This document shows positions 7,580-15,900 of a stretch of 25,522 nt of DNA, piece by piece. The notes below the pieces were generated by a model, which saw only the letters and a list, made by a program, of their open reading frames with translations, had not been told where the DNA came from and made no database searches. The DNA comes from Methanobacteriota archaeon (GTDB lineage Archaea > Thermoplasmatota > Poseidoniia > Poseidoniales > Poseidoniaceae), in NCBI GenBank assembly GCA_002731395.1, contig PCBQ01000076.1, positions 1 to 25,522 of the forward strand. The letters run 5' to 3'. Numbering within the stretch: the stretch's first letter is position 1; each line of letters begins with the position of its first letter. The position numbers and the translations under genes are program-made.

Positions 7580-8278
7580 ATGGTGCGCATCACCCGTGTT
7601 CACACAGGTACTGGGGACGACGGCACGACCGGCTTGGTTGACGGCAGCCGCCGTTCCAAAGGCGATTTGCGTCTTGAGGCGGTCGGGTTGTGCGACGAAG
7701 TGAATGCTTCACTCGGAGCCGTTCGTGCGGCGACTTTGTCCCTCGACGGCTGGCATGATGACGGCGGCCCTCGCTCCAACGTTCACCGAACAGGACAGGT
7801 GGTGCTGGCCGCTTTGGATCGCCTCCAGAGCGAAGTGTTTGACCTTGGTGCTGAAGTGGCCACACCTCCGGGCGGCCTTCCAGAGGGGATGCAGGTGCTC
7901 GGGCGAGAGCACGCCGACCTTTTGATCGAAGAAATGGACGAAATGCTGGTCGAGCTTCCACCCTTGACCAGTTTCATCCTCCCTGGTGGCTCCACGCTCC
8001 TGGCCAACTTTCACCTCGCCCGTGTCATGGTCCGGCGGCTCGAGCGCGCCATGGTGAGCCTGCGTGAAGCCGAAGGGGATGACGCTGTGCGTGACCTTGC
8101 GCTGGTCTACGTGAATCGTCTTTCGGATTGGTGCTTTGTGATGGGCCGCTGGTGCGCCCTGCGTCTTGGTGAGGACGAAGTTCTGTGGAAGCCTTTGGGC
8201 CACCGCGGTTCCACAGACGGCATCAGCGGGATGCTACGCCTGCAGCGCCAGCATGACGATGACGTCGCTGACGTGTGA
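7580..8278 (+). CDS. ATP:cob(I)alamin adenosyltransferase, PduO/MMAB type
   Basis: Transfers the adenosyl group of ATP to cob(I)alamin, making adenosylcobalamin for B12-dependent mutases and class II ribonucleotide reductase. The 232-residue protein has the PduO-type ATP-binding N-terminus (HTGTGDDGTTGLVDG, then RSKGDLRLEAVG), CDEVNASLG, LPGGSTLLANFHLARV and the C-terminal YVNRLSDWCFVMGR. These correspond to the family's TGDxGTT, DELN, LPGG..A..LH.AR and YLNRLSD motifs. A tail of about 25 residues (from RGSTDGISGM) is longer than usual. It lies downstream of DUF2203 in the same orientation and meets the convergent Nudix gene with no spacer: the two stops form TGATCA. No B12 biosynthesis genes are in view, so salvage of corrinoids is possible. 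Confidence 0.92.
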   Translation: MVRITRVHTGTGDDGTTGLVDGSRRSKGDLRLEAVGLCDEVNASLGAVRAATLSLDGWHDDGGPRSNVHRTGQVVLAALDRLQSEVFDLGAEVATPPGGLPEGMQVLGREHADLLIEEMDEMLVELPPLTSFILPGGSTLLANFHLARVMVRRLERAMVSLREAEGDDAVRDLALVYVNRLSDWCFVMGRWCALRLGEDEVLWKPLGHRGSTDGISGMLRLQRQHDDDVADV

Positions 8279-8689
8279 TCAATCCCTACCAAGGCGCTGC
8301 ATGTGCGCCCGGGCTGCCAGAAGCACACCAAGGCCCGCGTCGTGGGTGAGTTGAGCCGCGGCTGCGTCCCAATCAAGCCAAAGGTGGCCTCGATGTTCAT
8401 GCGACAACACCACGTCCAGGGCCTCGGTCTCGGCCAAATACCAATGCACTTCTTTCTCAATGAGGCGTCCCTTGTGCGTGTAATTGTAGGTTGTACGCTC
8501 ATAGAAACCGTCCACGAAGACGACGTCGAGGATTCCAGTTTCTTCCTTGAGTTCACGGCGCACGGTTCCCTTGTGCCCAGCATCGTTGGCCTCAAGATGA
8601 CCCTTCGGGAAATCCCAATGCCCTTGCGGATATTGGAGGAGCAACACGGCGCCAAGGTTGACCAGCACCACGCCACAGGAGGTCTCCAT
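8279..8689 (-). CDS. Nudix hydrolase, Ap4A hydrolase-like
   Basis: Probably cleaves nucleoside-diphosphate-linked compounds such as diadenosine tetraphosphate. The 136-residue length, METSCGVVLV start and HWDFPKGHLE context match the NUDT2/Ap4A hydrolase group. The Nudix box spans residues 30-53: G30, then R45-R46-E47-L48-K49-E50-E51-T52-G53. It deviates from GX5EX7REUXEEXGU: the first Glu position is Asp (NDAG), and the loop before REL is one residue longer. The metal-binding REL-x-EE-x-G core is intact, so activity is still plausible. ATG 8689 fits the family N-terminus; the longer frame to 8758 adds Cys/Arg-rich sequence overlapping the divergent gene and is rejected. Confidence 0.85.
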   Translation of the reverse strand: METSCGVVLVNLGAVLLLQYPQGHWDFPKGHLEANDAGHKGTVRRELKEETGILDVVFVDGFYERTTYNYTHKGRLIEKEVHWYLAETEALDVVLSHEHRGHLWLDWDAAAAQLTHDAGLGVLLAARAHMQRLGRD

Positions 8690-8742
8690 ACGACACCCAC
8701 CCACGATGCCCTGATGGCCTTTGCTGCACCCGCGGCACCTTG

Positions 8743-9777
8743 ATGGCCTCCCGGCCACCGGAAACCAGCATGGCGGAGGGCCCCTTCCCTGAGGTACATC
8801 GCATCGTGGCGGATGCAGACCTCGACGGGCTCTGCGCGGCAGCCATCCTTCAACGTGCCCTCCCAGACGCTGAGGTGGTGTTTGCCCATCCTGCGCTGGT
8901 GCGAAGCGGTCACCTTGAGGAGGTCATCGACCGCGGAACCGTGATTGTCGATCTTCCCTTTCACCCCGGATGCGGGTGGTACGTGGACCACCACCTGACC
9001 AACCGTCCGGGCGAGGCTGAAGCCGCTGCGTTCGAAGCATCCGGAGGACGGTTGGATTGGGCCGCAGAGCCGTCCGCGGCGCGCGTCGCTCACAACCTTG
9101 TGGCTCCGTTCAGCGATCTTCGGCACTTGACGAACCTGATGCCCTTCGTGGATGCGATTGACTCTGGCGGCATCGACAGGGACGATTTCCTCGCTGATGG
9201 CCCGCTGGTTCGTTTGGCACGATGCCTTGGGACTGCACATGCTGATTTCATGCATCACGTGCTGGGTTTACTGGTGGCCGGCGCCGACGAGAGGGAGTTG
9301 GTGAAAGATCCTGAAGTGGCCAAGCGCTTGGCTTCAGCCGCTGAAGACCGGCAAGCAGCCATCGATAGCGTTCGTTCCCGCACCACGATCGTCGACCGGT
9401 TGGCGATTTGCAGGATGGAGGGCTTACCTCACCGTGCAAGCGGTTACCTTGTGACCGCTCATGTTGGTGCAGAGGCAGACGCATGTTGTGTCATCCACGG
9501 TCACGTAGACGGGGCTGTGGAACGCGATGACCGGCCACCGTTGTCCGCCAGTTTCTACGCGAATTCCTTCTACGAAGACCGTCGCCGTGTCGATTTGTCC
9601 CGCTTGGCCACCTTGCTCGATGACACCGGTGGCGGACACGCCAACGCCTGTGGATGCAGGGTGCAGGCCATCGATGCATCAGGTGACGCGGAGGACCGCC
9701 CCGTGGAAGCCGAAGACGTGGAACGCAATCTGGAGCAATGGCTCGCCCTTTGGGCGACGCTGCCCGAGTTGTCGTGA
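8743..9777 (+). CDS. DHH/DHHA1 phosphoesterase (RecJ/NrnA-like)
   Basis: A metal-dependent phosphodiesterase or exonuclease of the DHH superfamily, acting on single-stranded nucleic acid, oligonucleotides or cyclic dinucleotides; the substrate is not determined. The 344-residue product shows motif I DADLDG (24-29), motif II VIVDLPF (68-73), motif III DHH (82-84) and a fourth-motif region VDAIDSGG. The C-terminal DHHA1 domain has GGGH (296-299) followed by ANACGCRV. This is the compact archaeal form, without the OB domain of bacterial RecJ. ATG 8743 and ATG 8770 are both possible starts and neither has a clear Shine-Dalgarno. It diverges from the Nudix gene and converges without spacing on the MMPL gene (TGATCA at 9775-9780). 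Confidence 0.88.
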   Translation: MASRPPETSMAEGPFPEVHRIVADADLDGLCAAAILQRALPDAEVVFAHPALVRSGHLEEVIDRGTVIVDLPFHPGCGWYVDHHLTNRPGEAEAAAFEASGGRLDWAAEPSAARVAHNLVAPFSDLRHLTNLMPFVDAIDSGGIDRDDFLADGPLVRLARCLGTAHADFMHHVLGLLVAGADERELVKDPEVAKRLASAAEDRQAAIDSVRSRTTIVDRLAICRMEGLPHRASGYLVTAHVGAEADACCVIHGHVDGAVERDDRPPLSASFYANSFYEDRRRVDLSRLATLLDDTGGGHANACGCRVQAIDASGDAEDRPVEAEDVERNLEQWLALWATLPELS

Positions 9778-12138
9778 TCACTCCTCTTCGTTGATGTGCG
9801 GGACAGACCCGCCTCCCATCCACTTGGGGGACCACCAGTTGAGCGGGCCCATCAGCCGCATGGTGGCAGGAACCACCAGTGCCCGAACCAGGGTTGCATC
9901 GACGAAAATGGCCAAAGCAAGCCCCATGCCGAACATCTTGATGATGGCCACAGAAGCGAAGATTTGGGCGCTGAACACGACGACCATGATGGCTGCAGCA
10001 GCGGTGATTAGCCGCCCGGTTTTTTGCAGGCCATTGGCCACAGCAAGCGTGTTGTCGCCTGTGCGCTCCCATTCTTCGTGGATTCGAGAGAGCATCAGCA
10101 CCTCGTAATCCATCGACAAACCGAACACGATGCAAAACAACATCACGGGCGTGGTTGGGTCAATCGGCTCAGGTGTGAAATTCATGACCTGGTCAAGTCC
10201 CATCCCACCTTCTTGGAAGATGAACACCAGCATGCCGAAGGTGGCAGTGACGCTCAGGATGTTCATGACCACGGCCTTCAGAGGGATGATGACGGAGCGG
10301 ACCTGAATGTACAGGATCAAGCAGGTCGCGAAGAAGATGTAGGCCATCGAAATGGGTAGGTTCTCAGCCACAGCGTCAACAACGTCAAGGTTGTATGCGG
10401 CAAGGCCGCCTACCAACGGAACGGCGCCGTTGAACGCGGTCCATGCACCGTCGTCGCGGTCGCTGCGCAAATCGCGGACTGCTTCGAGGGCCTCGGGGCT
10501 GTTCCAATCGTCCACCAGCGTCAGCTGAATCATGGTCGAAGCGTTGTCGGCGCTGATGAATCCAGCGCGCAGCGCTTCGCGTTGTCCTGCTTGTTCGGGC
10601 GACAAAACTTCTGCAGGCGCGGACCAGAATTGAACCACTTGGTCTGCGCTCATGTTCCTGTCGAAAAATCCGGGAGCAAACACGTTCTCGACGTCATCCC
10701 GCTGGAGCAAGGCCAGCCCAAGCGCGTGAACGTGACGAAGGTGCTCCTCGTCAAGGGGGTGTGCCATGGCCTCATAGTGGAGGAACAGGGATTTGTCCGA
10801 AGTGCCAGCCCAGATGATTTCCATCTCCTCAAGTCCGTTTCGCGACATGTCGTCAGGTGGCAGAGAACGGATGGAGGTGACGCCCCACTCAGCGTTGAGG
10901 AAGGGAGCACCGGCGCCGAGGAGCAAAATCAGAATGGGAACCAACACGGCAACCGGTTTGGCCATGACGGCGTTGGCGATCCATGCCCAAAACCCGTCGT
11001 CAGAGACGGTTTGATTCATTCCAAAGGGCACACGGAACCGATCGATGTTGTCACCGAGGGCGGCCAAGAAAGCTGGGAGCATGATCACCGACGTCAGCAT
11101 GGCCAAGGTGACGGCGAGTGTTCCACCGATGCCGAGCGAGGGCGCGCCGGTGTTTTCGAAGAACAAAAGACCGGTGAGACCGATGGCGACGGTGATGCCG
11201 GAATAGGACACGGCCCGCCCTGCGGTTGCCGAGGTCACGGCCAAAGCCGTCCGGATGTCATGGCCATTCGCCCGCTCCTCACGGTAGCGGTAGACCACGA
11301 ACAGCGAGTAGTCGATGGACACACCCAAGCCTAGGAGCGTGATGATGTTTCCAGCAAAGTTGTTGACGTTGGCCCCGTCAAGGGTTGACAGCCAAATGGT
11401 GACGCCAAACGCGCTGATGACGGTGAGCACACCGATACCGAGCGGCAGCGCTGCGGCAACGAGGGACCCAAACACGATGAGCAGAACAGCGGCCACCAAA
11501 GGCCCAGATCCAAGTTCGGCCTTGATCAGGTCGTCCTTGAGCCGCAGGTCGAAGGTCGCGTCTGTGGCCAAAGGACCTGCGATGTACACGGTCACCTCAC
11601 TTTCATCCTCGAGGTGCATGCCTGCATCATGGATGGCTTGTTCCATGTCTTTCCAGTGTTCTTTGAGCAGGGTTTTGGCTTCGGTTCGACCCTGCGTGAT
11701 TTGGACAGAAGAGCGGGACCATTCACCGTCGTCGGAGACGTGCGCGCTTCGGTTTGCTTCATCCACGTCCCATGCCCGAACGACATGCACGGTGTCGTCA
11801 GCTTCCAAATCTGCAACCACGGTGTTCACCACGGCGACAATGTCAGCGTCGGAAGGGGAGCCGTTGGGGTGGTGCACGAGGATGTAGAAGGTCTCGGTGT
11901 TGTCCGCCTCAGGATCACCGAAATCAGCACCTAGGGCCCGAAACACTTCGCTCGATTCCAAATCGCCCTCGCCGAACGACTCGGCCCAGTCAGGTTCGAC
12001 GAAGACCATCATCGAGGCCAAACCGAGGGTGAACAGCAGTCCAACAGCGAGGACCATTCGGGCGTTGTCGTGGGTAAACAAGCCCAATTTGTAGAGCGGG
12101 CGGTCTTCGAACACAGTCGGGTCAGAACCGCTCTCCAT
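9778..12138 (-). CDS. MMPL/RND-family membrane transporter
   Basis: A proton-driven exporter-like membrane protein of the RND superfamily; members move lipids, hydrophobic compounds or sterol-like molecules, and the substrate here is unknown. The 786 residues form the usual tandem repeat: one membrane helix (about 28-47), a large extracytoplasmic domain (about 50-205), five helices (about 212-362), a second single helix (about 395-413), a second outer domain (about 415-590) and a final five-helix bundle (about 595-765). The proton-relay Asp-Tyr pairs are D276-Y277 (LGVSIDYSLF) and D677-Y678 (FGLSMDYEVL), each followed by the conserved basic R.HEEW / YREE segment. ATG 12138 fits. A small four-helix membrane gene lies 45 bases upstream on the same strand. 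Confidence 0.93.
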   Translation of the reverse strand: MESGSDPTVFEDRPLYKLGLFTHDNARMVLAVGLLFTLGLASMMVFVEPDWAESFGEGDLESSEVFRALGADFGDPEADNTETFYILVHHPNGSPSDADIVAVVNTVVADLEADDTVHVVRAWDVDEANRSAHVSDDGEWSRSSVQITQGRTEAKTLLKEHWKDMEQAIHDAGMHLEDESEVTVYIAGPLATDATFDLRLKDDLIKAELGSGPLVAAVLLIVFGSLVAAALPLGIGVLTVISAFGVTIWLSTLDGANVNNFAGNIITLLGLGVSIDYSLFVVYRYREERANGHDIRTALAVTSATAGRAVSYSGITVAIGLTGLLFFENTGAPSLGIGGTLAVTLAMLTSVIMLPAFLAALGDNIDRFRVPFGMNQTVSDDGFWAWIANAVMAKPVAVLVPILILLLGAGAPFLNAEWGVTSIRSLPPDDMSRNGLEEMEIIWAGTSDKSLFLHYEAMAHPLDEEHLRHVHALGLALLQRDDVENVFAPGFFDRNMSADQVVQFWSAPAEVLSPEQAGQREALRAGFISADNASTMIQLTLVDDWNSPEALEAVRDLRSDRDDGAWTAFNGAVPLVGGLAAYNLDVVDAVAENLPISMAYIFFATCLILYIQVRSVIIPLKAVVMNILSVTATFGMLVFIFQEGGMGLDQVMNFTPEPIDPTTPVMLFCIVFGLSMDYEVLMLSRIHEEWERTGDNTLAVANGLQKTGRLITAAAAIMVVVFSAQIFASVAIIKMFGMGLALAIFVDATLVRALVVPATMRLMGPLNWWSPKWMGGGSVPHINEEE

Positions 12139-12183
12139 GACGGTGGCCGCCTGCTGGTCTTTTTCAAGTCATGTTCCGAACGT

Positions 12184-12654
12184 TCAGGACAGCACAGTGA
12201 AGGTGTAGAGGAAGCCAAGGAAGGCATGGATTCCAACCAGGATCAACATCAGGTCTGCGACCCGACCATGGCGGGTGCGAGGAGCGGCGATACTCTCCTT
12301 GTTTTCCATGGCAGCCAAAGTCCGCCGGCCGTGTCGAACGGTGGTCCACAGAATCCACAGGCCGAGTGGACCGGTCCATCCATGGAGGCTGCTCGGGAGC
12401 AGCATGGCCGTGATGCGACCTTCCTCGATGTAGCCCGCCGCTGCTCGTGCGAGCACGGCGACGAGCACGAGGCCAACAGTGGCGACCAACAACCGCTCAC
12501 CGCTTCGCACATGCTCAGCGAGGGCCTCGCGTCGCGCCTCTCCTTTGAGGGTCCCACCGCCCTTGCGCCAACCGTGTTGACGAACAAGCCATAGGACAAG
12601 CAGGATCGCGAGAAAGGGATGAATCAACAGGAGGGCGGTGGACAACGGCTCCAT
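12184..12654 (-). CDS. Four-helix membrane protein, possibly DUF4079/cytochrome b561-like
   Basis: A 156-residue integral membrane protein with segments at about 5-24, 53-72, 83-103 and 133-152. Histidines lie at or in the helices (H12 in LLIHPFLA, H90 in SSLHGWTG, H143 in VGIHAFLG). That pattern, with the four-helix layout, resembles haem-binding b561/DUF4079-type proteins; I infer this from the pattern rather than from a clear signature. The loop between helices 1 and 2 is basic (HGWRKGGG...KGEARR), pointing to the cytoplasmic side. GGAGGG lies three bases before ATG 12654. It is probably cotranscribed with the MMPL gene 45 bases downstream and could be an accessory or redox partner. Confidence 0.65.
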   Translation of the reverse strand: MEPLSTALLLIHPFLAILLVLWLVRQHGWRKGGGTLKGEARREALAEHVRSGERLLVATVGLVLVAVLARAAAGYIEEGRITAMLLPSSLHGWTGPLGLWILWTTVRHGRRTLAAMENKESIAAPRTRHGRVADLMLILVGIHAFLGFLYTFTVLS

Positions 12655-12684
12655 GACCCTCCGTGGTGGATGTGCGCCCCCTCC

Positions 12685-12924
12685 TCAAGACCTTTCGTTC
12701 AGGAACAGCGTTGAAGCGCCGCACGTCGACGCATTGAAAGACGGCGAGCCTAGCCGATTCGCACGGGGGGTGGCTGCATGCAAGAACAGTACCTCGCCAC
12801 ATGCCTCACATCGGGCTTCAGTCGCCCGATGCGCGCACCTCAGCGTGTGGCTTTGGCCACCCGGCAAAACGAGTTCAAACTCCTCGAAAAATCGTGGCAG
12901 GGCATTTTGCTCCTCGCCCTGCAT
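12685..12924 (-). CDS. Doubtful small Cys-containing ORF
   Basis: A 79-codon ORF whose middle contains a CxH...CxxC arrangement (RCAH, eight residues, then CEAC), which could bind zinc. It fills an otherwise gene-poor gap upstream of the four-helix membrane gene on the same strand. First-codon-position G is high in the N-terminal half, as in real genes here, but the C-terminal half (Ser/Thr/Asn-rich) looks non-coding and there is no Shine-Dalgarno. It overlaps, in antisense phase, the start of the large plus-strand open frame, which is itself suspect before 12962. Only one of the two can be real here, and possibly neither is. Confidence 0.25.
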   Translation of the reverse strand: MQGEEQNALPRFFEEFELVLPGGQSHTLRCAHRATEARCEACGEVLFLHAATPRANRLGSPSFNASTCGASTLFLNERS

Positions 12925-15900
12925 GAGGTGGAGGCGCCGGGGGCTGACGAAGACGAAGACGATGCTCCATCACTCCCTGTTCGAACTCCTCGCGGCGCAC
13001 GCGCTCGGCGTGGACGACGTGGCGGTCGAAGCTCTGGAAGCCCCTTGGACCACCTGCCGAGCGTTGACGACGTCTTGGCGAACGACACAAGTTCTGCAGC
13101 CTTCGGATTCGCGGTGTTGACCGCACGCAAGACGCTTGACGCAAACGAGTGGGATGAAGCGCACGATGCCGCGCTGCAGGAACGCCTCGATCACTGCCTC
13201 GCTGAGGGCGTTCACCCTGTTTGGGCTGAGGTTGCCCGTCGATGTCCAGTGCTCGCTCAAATGTCTGGCTTCCCTGAAGCCGAACCCGTCGGGGAGGCGG
13301 GGGTTGTGGGTGCGCTCGATCTTGCGTTGGCCGACATTTCTGGTGAAGACAGTGCTGAGATCCTCGCCCTTGTGCAAGCAGCCCAACCCTTGGTCATGGA
13401 CGCCGCCCCGAAAGTCGCCCTCAACACCCTGATCCCACAACTGAAGGCACGGAAAAGCATCAGCCTCGACCCGGCCCTTCTCGAACTTGATGGCCCCCTC
13501 AGTGCCGTTGCCGTTGTCTTGGCGCAATCCCTTGGCCAGCCCCTCCCAGAAACATCCCTTGCTGCCCTCGCGGCGGAGGACGAGCATTTGGCGGAGAAAC
13601 ACCGCGATTTGGCCGCACTGCGAGTGGGTGAGGTGACCGACTGGAACGTTAGCCGGGCCGCGGGAACAGAGACGTCCCTCGATCGCATGCGTCAACGCCT
13701 GGCGTGGATGCAGCCTGACGAATCTGCCGCTGAGCTCGATTCCGTCACTTTGCAGGAAGGACTCTCGTTGCTCGGAGCGGCTTCCGCGCCGGCTCCCGTG
13801 GTGGACCGCGTACGATGGTGGCACCTCGGGGCCCTCGTCTCGGAAGGTCAACAAGCGGACGCCATCGCGTCCCTGACTTCGCTTTCCGTTGACGGTGAGG
13901 TTGACGCGGTGGCCTTGGGGGACCTCGTGGTGAGCATCGATGCCGTGGAAGCCACCGACTGGTTGGGCAGCGTATGTGAGCGCATGGAAGCTCCCGCTCG
14001 CCTGCATATCGCCCTCCATGATGCCCTGCCCTCAACGCCTCGGCTGACCGCGTTCCGCAGCCTGCAGGACAGCAACTTCGCGTTCTCGAGCGAGGACGTC
14101 GACCGTCTTGTCCACGTGCTGTTGCACGGCCAGGAAATCCGACGGTTGTCCCGTTTGTTGATCGAAGGGGACCACGGCGAGCGCCACCCGTGGTTGGTCA
14201 CTTTGTGTGCTCATCTGCTGGCAGCCCGCAAAGACATTGATCTCTACCACGGCGTTCGTGCAGCCCGTCAGCACCTGCTCCCAATGCTGCACGAACATGC
14301 TCCCCCAGCCGTGTTTGGTGCAAAAACGGCCTCGTTGATTCAATTGCTCGAGGGGGGGGACGCACCAGAAGACCTGTTCCAGGACATCGTCGATACCAGG
14401 CAAGGGCTGCTCGCCTACGGCCAGATCCGACGCGCCCTTCAGGAAGGTGGCGACGGTGTCGTGTCTGAGAAAGTCTTGGACGAATTCGAAGAGGCGCTTG
14501 GGGAGGGCAACTTGGACCCGATCGACGATGGCCTCGCGCACGCCATCACGGCGACGTTGCGGTTGAATTCGGCCATTCAACAGGTCCAGAACGGGACCTC
14601 AAACGCGCAAACCGTGGAACTCATCGACGGGCTGGTGGGTGGCGAAAACGTCCCAACGCGCCGCATTCATGCCATCCGTCAACTGCTCTTCGACCACGAC
14701 TTGCCCTTGCCCTCCTTGGTGGCGTGGTACCAAGAACACGACCCTCGCTCCCCCTGGAGCGTCGTGGCACGTGCAGCCTTGGCCTCCTCAGAGGGTCAAC
14801 ACCTTCGAGCTGCACAGGAGTACGGTCGGGCCGCGAAGCAGCAAGGCGCGACGGATGCGCCCGAGGACAACGAATTCGCGTTCGACTTCGAGCATCGCGT
14901 GGCGCTTAACCGCAAGTCGCTGATCCATTACGCCTTCGCAGGAGAGTGGAAGCGCGCCATCGACCTCGTGGACGAGGGACCCGGCCTCAAGACGGCGATG
15001 ACAGAACGTTTCTTGCTCTATCTGCGCGTTTCGCATACGGCCCACAGCGGAGCCACCGATGACGCGACGCGCATCATCCGCGAGGCGGTGAAAGAGCGTG
15101 AGGTCGTCATCGAAGAGAACGACGAAGGTGAGGAGCGTGAGCGGACGCGCATTTGGTACAACGAGGATCAACTCGACATCCTTCTTGCCTACCCGGACGC
15201 GCACGCGATTCCTCTGCCACAACATCCTTTCATTGGGCGGGTGATGGCTGCGAAGAACCTCTCGAGCCAGCGCCGCAGTCACCGTCGCAACCACGATCAG
15301 CGTTACGCTCAATTGATGGAAAGCTCACCAACGCCAGATGAGGTCTACGAACTCGCACGCCGCGCTGCAGACGACCACGCCCTCACCGGGTTGATGTTCT
15401 TGGAGCGGGCTTTGTCGTCCAAGCGATTCCGTCTGAGTCAGCAGCGGGGCATCGAGAGCTCGATGCGTTCGTTGTTCATGATGAAGCGTGAACACATCGC
15501 CGTGGCGGACCGCCGCCATCTTCGCCATCTGAAATTGACTCCGCTAATTTTGGTGGACACCAACGTGTTGGTGGACGCACTCCTCGATCGCCTGATTCAG
15601 CGCACGGGTCGGAGCGTGCGAGCAGGCCTGGCCATCGATGCCAACCGTGACCTTCACCATCACCTCGAGCGATTGGGCGCTTCTGGAAAGGTTCAGTTGA
15701 TGCTTCCCGAACCCGTACGGCATGAGTTGACGTCCATCGCGAAAGGCGGAAACGTGTTGCGTGATCGATTGCGGGACACCTTTGCAACGCCGGACGACAT
15801 CGAGGCTATTCTTGCCGAAGCCAACGTCGAACAGGCCCTCAATGAGGTCCTCCTCTCGTTTGAGACATGGAAGAAGCGTGAGGAACGCTACGATGGAGAG

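Noticed and set aside
12985..13045. Apparent RGG-like, Arg-rich RNA-binding tract in the N-terminus of the PIN protein
   Set aside because: Third-position composition is poor in this frame, while the next frame gives a normal helical sequence from ATG 12962. The tract is best explained as out-of-frame reading upstream of a missing base.
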